DNA of 36,113 nt from DYQY01 sp964643725 (GTDB lineage Bacteria > Margulisbacteria > Riflemargulisbacteria > GWF2-35-9 > DYQY01): NCBI GenBank assembly GCA_964643725.1, contig CAZXTL010000023.1, positions 1 through 36,113 of the forward strand, given 5' to 3'. This document shows positions 1 through 7,326 of this stretch, in pieces (the stretch's first letter is position 1; every line of letters begins with the position of its first letter). The notes under the pieces are model-generated. The model ran no database searches. It saw only the letters and a list, made by a program, of their open reading frames with translations, and was not told where the DNA came from. Both the position numbers and the translations under genes were made by a program.

Positions 1-1
1 T

Positions 2-355
2 TCTAGAACAGAGTATATGGAGAAGGTAGGAACAGGTATAAATAGGATGAAAGAGTCCTGTAGATTGAATGATAATAGATTATCTTTTAATTTTACAGAT
101 TCATTTTCTGTTGAAATATATGCAAAAGACAGGGCAAATGAGGGAGTAAATGAGGGAGTAAATGAGGGAGTAAATGAGGGAGTAAAATCTCTTTATGCAT
201 TAATTATGAATAACCCGAATAATCGTACGAATTATTTTGCTAAAGAATTAAATACTTCAGTAAAAAATATTGAAAGATGGATAAAGCAATTAAAAGTAGA
301 AGGCAAGATCGATTTTATAGGTAGTCCAAAAACAGGAGGGTATGTAGTAAAATGA
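2..355 (+). CDS. C-terminal fragment of AlbA/RecG-like ATP-binding transcriptional regulator
   Basis: The frame is open from base 2, so the gene enters from outside the window; the ATG at 17 is probably internal. The first residues (SRTEYMEKVGTGINRM) match the conserved ATPase-like block of the AlbA_2/HATPase_c_4 family, often annotated as putative transcriptional regulator or RecG-like helicase. Then comes a four-fold NEGV peptide repeat, followed by a C-terminal winged-helix-like part (about residues 57-112: LYALIMNNPNNRT, then AKELNTSVKNIERWIKQLK). Family members are accessory-genome DNA-binding proteins, often next to restriction or toxin genes; the function of this one is not established. 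The family call rests on a short stretch, so confidence is moderate. Confidence 0.6.
   Translation, partial: SRTEYMEKVGTGINRMKESCRLNDNRLSFNFTDSFSVEIYAKDRANEGVNEGVNEGVNEGVKSLYALIMNNPNNRTNYFAKELNTSVKNIERWIKQLKVEGKIDFIGSPKTGGYVVK
137..184 (+). repeat. 12-bp in-frame tandem repeat (4 copies)
   Basis: The unit AATGAGGGAGTA is repeated four times without error and encodes NEGV x4 in the linker between the ATPase-like block and the winged helix of the first gene. Identical units suggest a recent slippage-prone array that changes linker length in 4-residue steps. Confidence 0.9.
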
Positions 356-482
356 TATTTCTTCCTCCGTCCTCCACTCACACATCACTTTTCACTTGTC
401 ACAGGAGCGAAGCGACTGCGTCACTCATCACGTGAACAAAGTGAGCAATTCAATGTCGCAAAGCGAAGAGTCTAAAAGTCAG

Positions 483-549
483 AGAGTTGAAGGGTTTAAG
501 AGTTGAAGAGTTGAAGGGTTTAAGAGTTTAAGAGTTGAGGAGTTTAAGT
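483..549 (+). repeat. purine-rich oligonucleotide array upstream of four-helix-bundle gene
   Basis: Irregular repeats of AGAGTTGAAG, GGTTTAAG and AGAGTTTAAG fill this spacer and run directly into the start of the next gene; the last unit supplies its Shine-Dalgarno (AGGAG at 537-541). A related array follows the gene at 900-945. The same words appear as reverse complements (CTCTTCAAC, CTCTTAAAC) in many spacers after 25 kb. Confidence 0.8.
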
Positions 550-550
550 G

Positions 551-916
551 ATGTATTATAAATTTGGTTTTGAAAGATTGGAAGTTTGGCAAAGAAGTCG
601 AGTTTTAGTTAAAGCCATATATGGAGCGACTAAAGATTTTCCAAGTGAGGAAAAATATGGGATAACATCACAAATGCAACGATCAGCGGTGTCAATAATG
701 GCCAATATAGCCGAAGGTTCTTCTCGTTTTAGTAAGAAAGAACAATCTCATTTTTTTCAGATTGCCTATAGTTCGGGAATGGAGACTTTATCACATTTAA
801 TAATTGCAAATGATTTAGAATATATTTCTGATGAAAAGTTAATTGAATATCGAAATCAGTTTAAGGATATAACAAATATGTTAAATTCATTATATAAATC
901 AAGCTTAAGAGTCTAA
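551..916 (+). CDS. four helix bundle protein (23S rRNA intervening-sequence protein family)
   Basis: The 121-residue product has the family hallmarks: FERLEVWQRSR near the N-terminus, FPSEEKYGITSQMQRSAVSI and MANIAEGSSR in the middle, and a long amphipathic C-terminal helix. This family (TIGR02436, S23-like) was first seen as ORFs in intervening sequences of 23S rRNA genes and forms homo-oligomeric four-helix bundles; related proteins serve as Avd factors in diversity-generating retroelements. No rRNA or reverse transcriptase is visible nearby. I prefer ATG 551 over the in-frame GTG 548 because AGGAG lies at 537-541. The last codons (SLRV and stop) are written in the same AAGAGTCTAAAAGT words as the flanking array, so the 3' end is fused to the repeat. 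Function here is unknown. Confidence 0.85.
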   Translation: MYYKFGFERLEVWQRSRVLVKAIYGATKDFPSEEKYGITSQMQRSAVSIMANIAEGSSRFSKKEQSHFFQIAYSSGMETLSHLIIANDLEYISDEKLIEYRNQFKDITNMLNSLYKSSLRV

Positions 917-945
917 AAGTTGAGAAGTTTAAGAGTTTAAGCGTT
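900..945 (+). repeat. purine-rich array downstream of the four-helix-bundle gene
   Basis: AAGAGTCTAAAAGTTGAGAA, then GTTTAAGAGTTTAAG, continue the word set found upstream of the gene at 483-549. It overlaps the last five codons of the CDS. From 955 on, the complementary orientation (CAACCTTTCAACTAATCAAC) appears, so the two halves could form a weak fold. Confidence 0.7.
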
Positions 946-1078
946 TTGGTCTTTTTCAACCTTTCAACTAATCAACTTTTTAACTATTCAGTGGAAATTT
1001 CCAGTTTCACAAGTTACTGTGCGTTATCTCATTGACTCCTTCTGACACCTTTTGATACAATTAGCCCTACGGTGAAAT

Positions 1079-1369
1079 ATGAAAAATAATATGTCTAATT
1101 CCCAATCCCCAACCCCTATTCCCAATCCACATGAACAAATTAATCAGAAACACCCAATCCTCGAAAATGCTGTATATACATCTGAGGAAACACAGAGCAT
1201 CTTATCCATATCCCGTTCAACTTTTTTACGTCTCATAAAGAAGGAACTTCTTAGAGCTAATAAAATTGGTGGGCAGTATCGCGTGCTTGGAAAAGAGATA
1301 CTTCGAATGCTTTTACCGAAAGAAGAGTTTGAGAAGGTTAAAGGTTTTGTAGAGAGGAATGAGGAGTAA
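1079..1369 (+). CDS. small helix-turn-helix protein, excisionase/MerR-like
   Basis: This is a 96-residue ORF. Residues 30-75 (AVYTSEETQSILSISRSTFL, then a KKELLRANKIGGQYRVLGKE-like wing) match the HTH_17/excisionase fold: helix-turn-helix followed by a short wing that ends in a positioning motif (GGQYRV). Such proteins are DNA-binding Xis-like factors or small regulators. The first 25 residues (SQSPTPIPNPHEQINQ) are low complexity and are encoded by CCCAATCCCCAAC-type repeat words, so the N-terminal tail probably comes from spacer repeat DNA. No strong Shine-Dalgarno precedes ATG 1079, and ATG 1091 is an alternative. No integrase is visible in the window. Confidence 0.6.
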   Translation: MKNNMSNSQSPTPIPNPHEQINQKHPILENAVYTSEETQSILSISRSTFLRLIKKELLRANKIGGQYRVLGKEILRMLLPKEEFEKVKGFVERNEE

Positions 1370-1372
1370 AAA

Positions 1373-1444
1373 ATGAAGGTTGTTATAATCCCTTTAGATT
1401 ATGGCGCAAGAATTAGTAAGGAGCCTCGTGTAAATTATGGATAA
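1373..1444 (+). pseudogene. 5' remnant of a sugar-1-phosphate cytidylyltransferase (RfbF-like)
   Basis: This 23-codon ORF has a good Shine-Dalgarno (GAGGAG, 1361-1366) and overlaps the next start by 8 nt. Its peptide MKVVIIPLDYGARISKEPRV lines up with the start of glucose-1-phosphate cytidylyltransferases (family start MKVVILAGGYGTRISEESRV, from memory): KVVI, YG, RIS, E and RV coincide, while the glycine-rich nucleotide-binding loop has decayed to PLD. The reading frame then stops. The next genes (3,5-epimerase, C-methyltransferase, ketoreductase) are those that normally follow rfbF/rfbG in CDP-sugar clusters, which supports a deletion relic. It may still be translated as a leader coupled to the epimerase. 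This is an inference from about 19 residues. Confidence 0.5.
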
Positions 1445-1991
1445 TAAATTAACAATAACTGAACTTCCCTTAAAAGGTACGTTTCTAATCAACACATTAC
1501 CATTTCAAGATGATAGAGGGGAATTTATGCGTTTTTTTTGTGAAGATGAATTAAAGCATTTAATGGGTAAGAAAAATATAGTTCAGGTTAACTATTCACT
1601 TACTAATATGAAAGGTTCTGTTAGGGGTATGCATTTTCAAAGTAAGCCAAAAGCGGAAATGAAGTTTGTAAGATGTATTAAGGGTTCAGTTTTCGATGTC
1701 ATGGTTGATGTAAGAAAAGAGTCCCCAACATATTTGAAATGGTATGGGGTTACTCTCTCAAAAATAAATGAAATGATTTTTATTCCAGAAGGTTTTGCTC
1801 ATGGATTTCAAACTCTTGAATCAAACTGTGAGATGCTGTATTTTCACACTGAATTCTATAGTAAAGAGTATGAACATAGATTAAAATATGATGATCCATC
1901 AATAGGTATTGAATGGAAATTGCCAATTACAAATGTGTCAGAAGATGACCGTGACCATCCATTTATGAATGGCTTAAACAAAGGAGAATAA
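1437..1991 (+). CDS. dTDP/NDP-4-dehydro-6-deoxyhexose 3,5-epimerase family (RmlC-like cupin)
   Basis: The 184-residue length is typical of RmlC. Visible signatures are QDDRGEF (23-29), the RGMHFQ strand with substrate/catalytic residues R63 and H66, KFVRCIKGSVFDVMVDVR, and IPEGFAHGFQTL with H122. The family epimerises C3 and/or C5 of NDP-4-keto-6-deoxysugars in the cytosol; followed by a C-methyltransferase and a ketoreductase, it probably makes a branched-chain deoxysugar. Start: ATG 1437 with TAAGGAG at 1417-1423, overlapping the cytidylyltransferase remnant. It lies 2 nt from the next gene, so they are clearly co-transcribed. Whether it acts on C3, C5 or both cannot be told. Confidence 0.88.
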   Translation: MDNKLTITELPLKGTFLINTLPFQDDRGEFMRFFCEDELKHLMGKKNIVQVNYSLTNMKGSVRGMHFQSKPKAEMKFVRCIKGSVFDVMVDVRKESPTYLKWYGVTLSKINEMIFIPEGFAHGFQTLESNCEMLYFHTEFYSKEYEHRLKYDDPSIGIEWKLPITNVSEDDRDHPFMNGLNKGE

Positions 1992-1993
1992 TT

Positions 1994-3220
1994 ATGAAAT
2001 GTCGTTCCTGTTATGAAAAATTAGAACATGTATTTATAGACCTGGTAAACGCACCACCATCCAATGATTATTTATCATTTGAGCAATTAAGTGAACCAGA
2101 AGTTTTTTATCCATTAAAAGTTTATGTTTGTCATAATTGTTTTCTTGTACAGGTCGAAGAATATAAAAAGTCGCATGAAATATTTTCAAAAGAGTATTTA
2201 TATTTTTCTTCTTTCTCTAGTTCATGGCTTGAACATTCAAGTAGATACACTGACATGATTATTAAAAGATTTGGAATAAATATAAAATCCAAAGTTATTG
2301 AGATTGCTTCAAATGATGGTTATCTATTGCAGTATTTTGTTAAGAAAGGAATTCCAGTGCTAGGGATCGAACCAGCAACAGCTACTGCTGAAATTGCTAT
2401 TCAAAAAGGGATAGAAACAATAACAGAGTTTTTTGATGTAAGTATGGCTGATTACTTAAAAAATAAAGGCATTCAGTCAGATTTATTAATTGGAAATAAT
2501 GTTTTAGCTCACGGACCCAAAATAAATGATTTTGTTAGAGCTATGAAAATTAATTTAAAAAGTACTGGTGTAATTACAATGGAATTTCCACATTTAATGC
2601 AATTAGTTGAAAATAATCAATTTGATACTATTTATCATGAACATTATTCGTATTTGTCTTTCACTGCTGTAAAAAGAATATTTGATTTAAATGGTTTGAC
2701 CATTTTTGATGTAGAAGAAATACCTACTCATGGAGGTTCTTTAAGAATTTATGTTAAGCATGAAGAAGATTCAAGTAAAGAAATATTAGCAAGTGTCAGT
2801 AAATTAATGGAAAAAGAGAATATAAAAGGGATGAAAACATTGGAATATTATTCTGAATTTCAAAAAAGTTCTAATAAAATAAAATATGATTTTCTTGATT
2901 TTTTGCTTGAACAAAAAATGAATGGAAAAAAAGTTGCAGCATATGGAGCAGCTGCAAAAGGAAACACCTTACTTAATTATTGTGGGATAAAGAAAGATTT
3001 GATTAGTTTTGTTGTTGATAAATCACCTTATAAGCAAGGGAAGTTTTTGCCAGCAAGCCATATCCCGGTTGTTGAAGAAAGTTTTATTAGAGAAAACAAA
3101 CCAGACTATATAGTAATTCTTCCATGGAATATTAAAGACGAAATAATAGAGCAATTAAGTTATATAAGAGAATGGGGTGCAAAATTTGTTGTTGCAATTC
3201 CAAAATTAGAGATAATTTAA
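1994..3220 (+). CDS. NDP-sugar C-methyltransferase (class I SAM-dependent)
   Basis: The 408-residue protein has the three-part layout of sugar C-methyltransferases (TylCIII/CloU type). There is an N-terminal zinc finger (C3xxC6 and C46xxC49), a SAM-binding Rossmann core with VIEIASNDGYL (101-111), the conserved YHEHYSYLS block near 215, GGSLRIYV, and a C-terminal Methyltransf_14 domain with AAYGAAAKGNTLLNY and VVDKSPYKQGKFLP. The family transfers a methyl group to C3 of an NDP-4-keto sugar. AAAGGAG sits at 1980-1986, just before ATG 1994 and inside the end of the epimerase gene. It is flanked by the epimerase and the ketoreductase, giving a compact branched-sugar operon. Confidence 0.9.
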   Translation: MKCRSCYEKLEHVFIDLVNAPPSNDYLSFEQLSEPEVFYPLKVYVCHNCFLVQVEEYKKSHEIFSKEYLYFSSFSSSWLEHSSRYTDMIIKRFGINIKSKVIEIASNDGYLLQYFVKKGIPVLGIEPATATAEIAIQKGIETITEFFDVSMADYLKNKGIQSDLLIGNNVLAHGPKINDFVRAMKINLKSTGVITMEFPHLMQLVENNQFDTIYHEHYSYLSFTAVKRIFDLNGLTIFDVEEIPTHGGSLRIYVKHEEDSSKEILASVSKLMEKENIKGMKTLEYYSEFQKSSNKIKYDFLDFLLEQKMNGKKVAAYGAAAKGNTLLNYCGIKKDLISFVVDKSPYKQGKFLPASHIPVVEESFIRENKPDYIVILPWNIKDEIIEQLSYIREWGAKFVVAIPKLEII

Positions 3221-3222
3221 TA

Positions 3223-4080
3223 ATGAATGTTTTGGTAACGGGTGCAGGTGGATTTATCGGTAATTATGTTATAAAAGAACTTTTGAGAAATGGACATACA
3301 GTTATAGCATCAGATATTAGTAACACTAAGATAGTTGATAGAGATTGGGCTGATAACGTAACATTTATTGAATGTGATATATCAAAATTACCTAAAGATG
3401 TTTTTAAATTATTTAAACAACCTGAACTTATGATTCATTTAGCGTGGCATGGCTTACCTAAATATAAAGAACTTCATCATTTTGAAGAGACTTTGGTTTA
3501 TAATTATTTTTTTTTAAAGCAAATGCTCCAAAGTGGACTGAAAGATATTTCTGTAACTGGTACTTGTCTTGAATATGGTATGCAGGAGGGGGAGTTGAGT
3601 GAAAGCTTATTAACAAACCCTAATAATTCTTATGCAATTGCTAAAGATACTTTGAGGAAATTTATAGAAGAGTTACAAAGGAAATTAAACTTTGATTTTA
3701 AATGGATCAGGTTATTTTATATGTATGGTGAGGGACAAAGCCAGAACTCAATTTTATCTCAACTTCAAAAAGCAATAGATGCTAATGAGCCAGTGTTTAA
3801 TATGTCAAAAGGAGAGCAAGAGCGAGATTATTTACCTGTTGAAAAGGTAGCAGAATATATAGTTGCAATAGCAACTCAAAAAAAAGTTCAAGGTGTTATT
3901 AACTGTTCTAGTGGAACTAAGGTAAGGATAAAAGATCTCGTTAATAATTATTTGCAAAAAACAAATCAATCCATAAAACTGAATTTAGGATATTATCCTT
4001 ATCCCGATTATGAGCCGATGAGTTTTTGGGGCAGGAATAATAAACTAAATAGTATATTGGGAAAACATGAAAAATATTAG
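3223..4080 (+). CDS. NAD(P)-dependent NDP-sugar 4-ketoreductase/epimerase (extended SDR)
   Basis: This is a 285-residue extended SDR. It has the nucleotide-binding GAGGFIG (7-13) directly after the N-terminal strand MNVLVT, the active-site TGTC around 112-115, and the catalytic pair Y137xxxK141 (YAIAK). ATG 3223 lies 2 nt after the methyltransferase stop; an upstream in-frame ATG (3172) would only read through the methyltransferase 3' end and place 17 junk residues before the Rossmann strand. It likely reduces the C4 keto group of the C-methylated sugar made by its upstream neighbours. The last 14 nt overlap the next gene. Substrate and stereochemistry are not visible. Confidence 0.85.
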   Translation: MNVLVTGAGGFIGNYVIKELLRNGHTVIASDISNTKIVDRDWADNVTFIECDISKLPKDVFKLFKQPELMIHLAWHGLPKYKELHHFEETLVYNYFFLKQMLQSGLKDISVTGTCLEYGMQEGELSESLLTNPNNSYAIAKDTLRKFIEELQRKLNFDFKWIRLFYMYGEGQSQNSILSQLQKAIDANEPVFNMSKGEQERDYLPVEKVAEYIVAIATQKKVQGVINCSSGTKVRIKDLVNNYLQKTNQSIKLNLGYYPYPDYEPMSFWGRNNKLNSILGKHEKY

Positions 4081-5050
4081 TGATATCAAGAGAGGACAGA
4101 ATATCGTTCCCAAGGTAAGTATTGGTTTAAATGTTTATAATGGTGGTCAATTTATTCGAGGTGCGTTAGATTCTTTACTCTCTCAAACTTATGTCGATTT
4201 TGAGCTGATTATTTCTGATAATGCTTCAACTGATAATACCGAAGATATTTGCAGAGAATACTCTGCTCGTGATGCCAGAATTTGCTACATTCGTCACCTT
4301 GAAAATAAAGGTCCATTTTTTAATTATAAATTTGTACTGGATAGTGCAGTTGGTGAATACTTTATGTGGGCGGCTCATGATGATTATTGGTTTCCAAATT
4401 TTATTAAGGAGCTAGCTCAGATATTAGATTCGAGGTCAGATATTGTACTTGCATTCTGTAAACATAATCAGGTAGATTTGAATAAAAAAGTTATTCGAAA
4501 ATATGATAGTTTGTATAAGTTGGAAATGCCAATAACGAAAAAGCTAACTGAAAAGTATTTAATAAGAAATTCTTTTGAAAGATTTTTATTAGCACCTATT
4601 TTTGAAGGTAAAGTGGATTTGTTTTATGGTCTAATTAGACGAAAGAGTTTGGTTGATGCCGATGTTATCAAGAAGTGGGGCAGTTTTGGTTGGGGATTTG
4701 ATATTCTAATTGCTGCTACTATTTTGAGATATGGGAATGTTGCATTTTCGCCAAGTATTCTTTGGCATAAAACGCTGAATCCATATAGCTTAGGCTCTAT
4801 TCCTCCTAGGGATAAATCCCCGACCTTTATTGAGTCTATTTTTGGCGCAGTAGATACATTAATCAAATACCTAAAATATGTATTTGGAATTTGGCAGGTC
4901 CAAGGCACTTTTTTAGGAGCAAAAAAAACAAATATAATAAAAAGAATGCTTTTTACTTTCTACGAATTTTTTCGAATGGTTATTCTTTATTTAAAGCAAA
5001 TATTGTTTGCATTTTTGTGGAGATTAAAAATAAAAGGGAAAAAGCACTAA
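4067..5050 (+). CDS. glycosyltransferase family 2
   Basis: The 327-residue GT-A enzyme begins with PKVSIGLNVYNGGQFIRGAL (15-34), followed by IISDNASTDNT (48-58, nucleotide binding) and HDDYW (104-108, DxD-type metal site). The C-terminal 40 residues are hydrophobic and basic (FFRMVILYLKQILFAFLWRL), suggesting membrane association. It should add one sugar to the undecaprenyl-linked repeat unit on the cytosolic face; the donor cannot be predicted. The ATG overlaps the ketoreductase end by 14 nt, so translation is probably coupled. Confidence 0.88.
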   Translation: MKNISDIKRGQNIVPKVSIGLNVYNGGQFIRGALDSLLSQTYVDFELIISDNASTDNTEDICREYSARDARICYIRHLENKGPFFNYKFVLDSAVGEYFMWAAHDDYWFPNFIKELAQILDSRSDIVLAFCKHNQVDLNKKVIRKYDSLYKLEMPITKKLTEKYLIRNSFERFLLAPIFEGKVDLFYGLIRRKSLVDADVIKKWGSFGWGFDILIAATILRYGNVAFSPSILWHKTLNPYSLGSIPPRDKSPTFIESIFGAVDTLIKYLKYVFGIWQVQGTFLGAKKTNIIKRMLFTFYEFFRMVILYLKQILFAFLWRLKIKGKKH

Positions 5051-5113
5051 ATAATGTCATTTGCTAAAAATACTGGCATCTTTCCTGTTATCTGGGTTAT
5101 GGAGGGATAGCGC

Positions 5114-6637
5114 ATGTCAGTAGTTAAACATAATGTTATTGCAAATTTTATAGGACGTGTTTGGTCTGCTGTTATTGGACTTGCTTTTATCCCTCTATAT
5201 ATCAAATATCTTGGAATAGAATCTTATGGCTTAATAGGGATATTTGCTTCATTAAGTGTTTTGTTTGTATTGCTTGATATGGGAATGACTCCTGCACTTA
5301 GTCGTGAAATGGCTAGATTCACTGGTAATATGGAACATAGACACTCTGTTGTGAATTTATTAAGGACTATTGAGATAATCTTTTTGGGAGTAGCTATTCT
5401 TATTGCTCTTAGTGTTTTTGCTATGTCTGGTTGGTTGGCATCAAGCTGGGTTAATGTTGATGAATTATCAGTAAAAACTGTTGCTTTAGCTTTTTCCCTT
5501 ATGGGGGTGCTATCTGCTCTTCGTTTTTTTGAAAACATTTATAGTAGCAGTATTATTGGGCTTCAGAGACAAGTTTTGCTTAATGTCTATTTGGGATTAC
5601 TCGCAACCCTTAGAAGTTGTGGAGCACTTGCAGTTCTTATTTTTATATCTCCAACAATTGAAGCTTTTTTTATTTGGCAAGTTATTATTTCTATTATTAC
5701 TATTTTACTTTTATCAAAAGTTGTATATCGCACTTTATCATCATCAGTGCGTGCTGGGGTGTTCTCAATTGAAGAACTTAAGAAAATATGGAAGTTTGCT
5801 GGCGGTTTACTTGGGATAACTTTGTTGTCAATATTATTAACTCAATCTGACAAAATATTATTAAGTAAAATATTAACCCTAAAGAATTTTGGGATATATT
5901 CTTTGGCTACGTCCGTTTCAGTAATGTTATATATGTTTGTTACACCAATTACACAAGCATTCTATCCTAGATTTGTAATGTTTTTGGAAAAAAATGATTT
6001 ATTAGAAATATCTAACAATTATCATTTAAGTTCTCAGTTGGTTAATGTTTTTGCTGGTTCAGCTGCTATGATTATTTTTTTTCATAGTGAGTTTGTTTTG
6101 GGATTATGGACACAGGATTTAGCGTTGTCATCTGTCCTAGCCCCGCTTGTGTCTTTACTTATACTTGGAAATTTAGCAAATGCACTACTTTGGATTCCTG
6201 CACAAATGCAACTAGCGTACAAATGGACTAGCTTACAAATTAAAGCAAACATTATATTAGTTATTATTATCGTTCCTTCAATTATATTAATTGTTCCTAA
6301 ATCTGGACCGATTGGAGCAGCTTGGGTTTGGTTAATTATAAATGTTTCGTGTATTATTGTATGTATTCCTATTATGCATAATAAAATTTTAAAAAAAGAC
6401 AAATGGAAGTGGTATTTACAAGATTTATTGATGCCTATACTTGTAGCTGCAATATTTTCTTATTGTTTCAAAATTATTCAGCCTAAACTTGTGATGTTGA
6501 TTTTAAATATAATATGGTTGTTTTTTGTATCTTGTATTACATTACTTGCAAGTGCTTTTACTGCTCCAGATATTAGAAACCATATGAAGGTGTTTGTTTA
6601 TAATAGAATTGTTAAGAATATTAATAATAGAGGGTAA
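5114..6637 (+). CDS. wzx: oligosaccharide-lipid flippase, Wzx-like
   Basis: This 507-residue, very hydrophobic protein has about 12-14 predicted membrane segments. The N-terminal signature NFIGRVWSAVIGLAFIPLYI, then KYLGIESYGLIGIF, is typical of the polysaccharide biosynthesis (MOP/Wzx) family, and DMGMTPALSREMAR follows in the usual place. Wzx proteins flip undecaprenyl-diphosphate-linked repeat units across the inner membrane for Wzy polymerisation; a Wzy-like and a Wzz-like protein occur at 20.9-22.6 kb. A GGAGGG Shine-Dalgarno lies 9 nt before ATG 5114, inside a 63-nt spacer without other visible signals. Confidence 0.9.
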   Translation: MSVVKHNVIANFIGRVWSAVIGLAFIPLYIKYLGIESYGLIGIFASLSVLFVLLDMGMTPALSREMARFTGNMEHRHSVVNLLRTIEIIFLGVAILIALSVFAMSGWLASSWVNVDELSVKTVALAFSLMGVLSALRFFENIYSSSIIGLQRQVLLNVYLGLLATLRSCGALAVLIFISPTIEAFFIWQVIISIITILLLSKVVYRTLSSSVRAGVFSIEELKKIWKFAGGLLGITLLSILLTQSDKILLSKILTLKNFGIYSLATSVSVMLYMFVTPITQAFYPRFVMFLEKNDLLEISNNYHLSSQLVNVFAGSAAMIIFFHSEFVLGLWTQDLALSSVLAPLVSLLILGNLANALLWIPAQMQLAYKWTSLQIKANIILVIIIVPSIILIVPKSGPIGAAWVWLIINVSCIIVCIPIMHNKILKKDKWKWYLQDLLMPILVAAIFSYCFKIIQPKLVMLILNIIWLFFVSCITLLASAFTAPDIRNHMKVFVYNRIVKNINNRG

Positions 6638-6641
6638 TTGT

Positions 6642-7268
6642 ATGAAAAATTTAATGCAATGGTTTTTTTCAAAAGTATCAAGAAAGCTAATTAAATCTAA
6701 GTTTAGGCATAAGCTATTAAATTGGTTATTATTAGATCTTGAAGAAATTCCAGAAAATGATCAGATATCTATTGGTGTTGGGACATATGGCATTAAATGG
6801 ACTAATTTATCTTTACCAAATAAGGGTGATAAATTTGTTATAGGTAAGTATTGTAGTATTGCTTCTGGAGTTAAATTCTATTGCGGTGTTCATCCGACAA
6901 CAAGTGTCTCAACATATCCATTAAATACATTATTGGTCAGAGATTATATAAATAAAGAGCCTAATGTTGGTGGTTCAATATTTGTTGGGAATGATGTCTG
7001 GATTGGTGCAAATGCTATTATATTAACTGGAGTAACGATTGGAGATGGAGCAATAATTGGCGCAGGTGCGATTGTAAATAAAGATGTGGAATCATACACA
7101 ATTGTTGGTGGAGTACCGGCAAAATTCATTAAACGAAGATTTTCTGTTGAACAAGCTAAACAATTAACTAAAATAAAATGGTGGAATTGGTCAGAAGAAA
7201 AAATTATAAATAATATTGATTGTTTTTATAATAGTGTAGATATGTTTATTGAAAAATTTAAATGTTAG
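6642..7268 (+). CDS. CatB-type (left-handed beta-helix) O-acetyltransferase
   Basis: The 208-residue protein has hexapeptide-repeat turns (VGNDVWIGANAIILTGVTIG, then DGAIIGAGAIVNKDV), the VGGVPAKFIKRRF strand-to-helix transition and the KWWNWSEEKI tail of CatB/VatD-like transferases. The catalytic His equivalent is in CGVHPT. It likely acetylates a sugar hydroxyl from acetyl-CoA in the cytosol. I chose ATG 6642 (AGAGGG at 6630-6635), 4 nt after the flippase stop, instead of an upstream ATG (6594) that overlaps the flippase. Together with the MBOAT and SGNH-like genes that follow, it suggests a heavily O-acetylated glycan. Confidence 0.85.
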   Translation: MKNLMQWFFSKVSRKLIKSKFRHKLLNWLLLDLEEIPENDQISIGVGTYGIKWTNLSLPNKGDKFVIGKYCSIASGVKFYCGVHPTTSVSTYPLNTLLVRDYINKEPNVGGSIFVGNDVWIGANAIILTGVTIGDGAIIGAGAIVNKDVESYTIVGGVPAKFIKRRFSVEQAKQLTKIKWWNWSEEKIINNIDCFYNSVDMFIEKFKC

Positions 7269-7326
7269 GTATTTATTGAATAAATGAGTTTTATGAGGAC
7301 TGCTATTAAAGAATTAAGAGGATATA

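Noticed and set aside
483..549. Possible CRISPR array
   Set aside because: The repeats are short (8-10 nt), irregular and without constant-length spacers; no cas genes are present.
5529..5819. ORF of 96 codons inside the flippase gene
   Set aside because: It is in another frame of a well-supported membrane protein gene and shows only leucine/phenylalanine-rich shadow composition.
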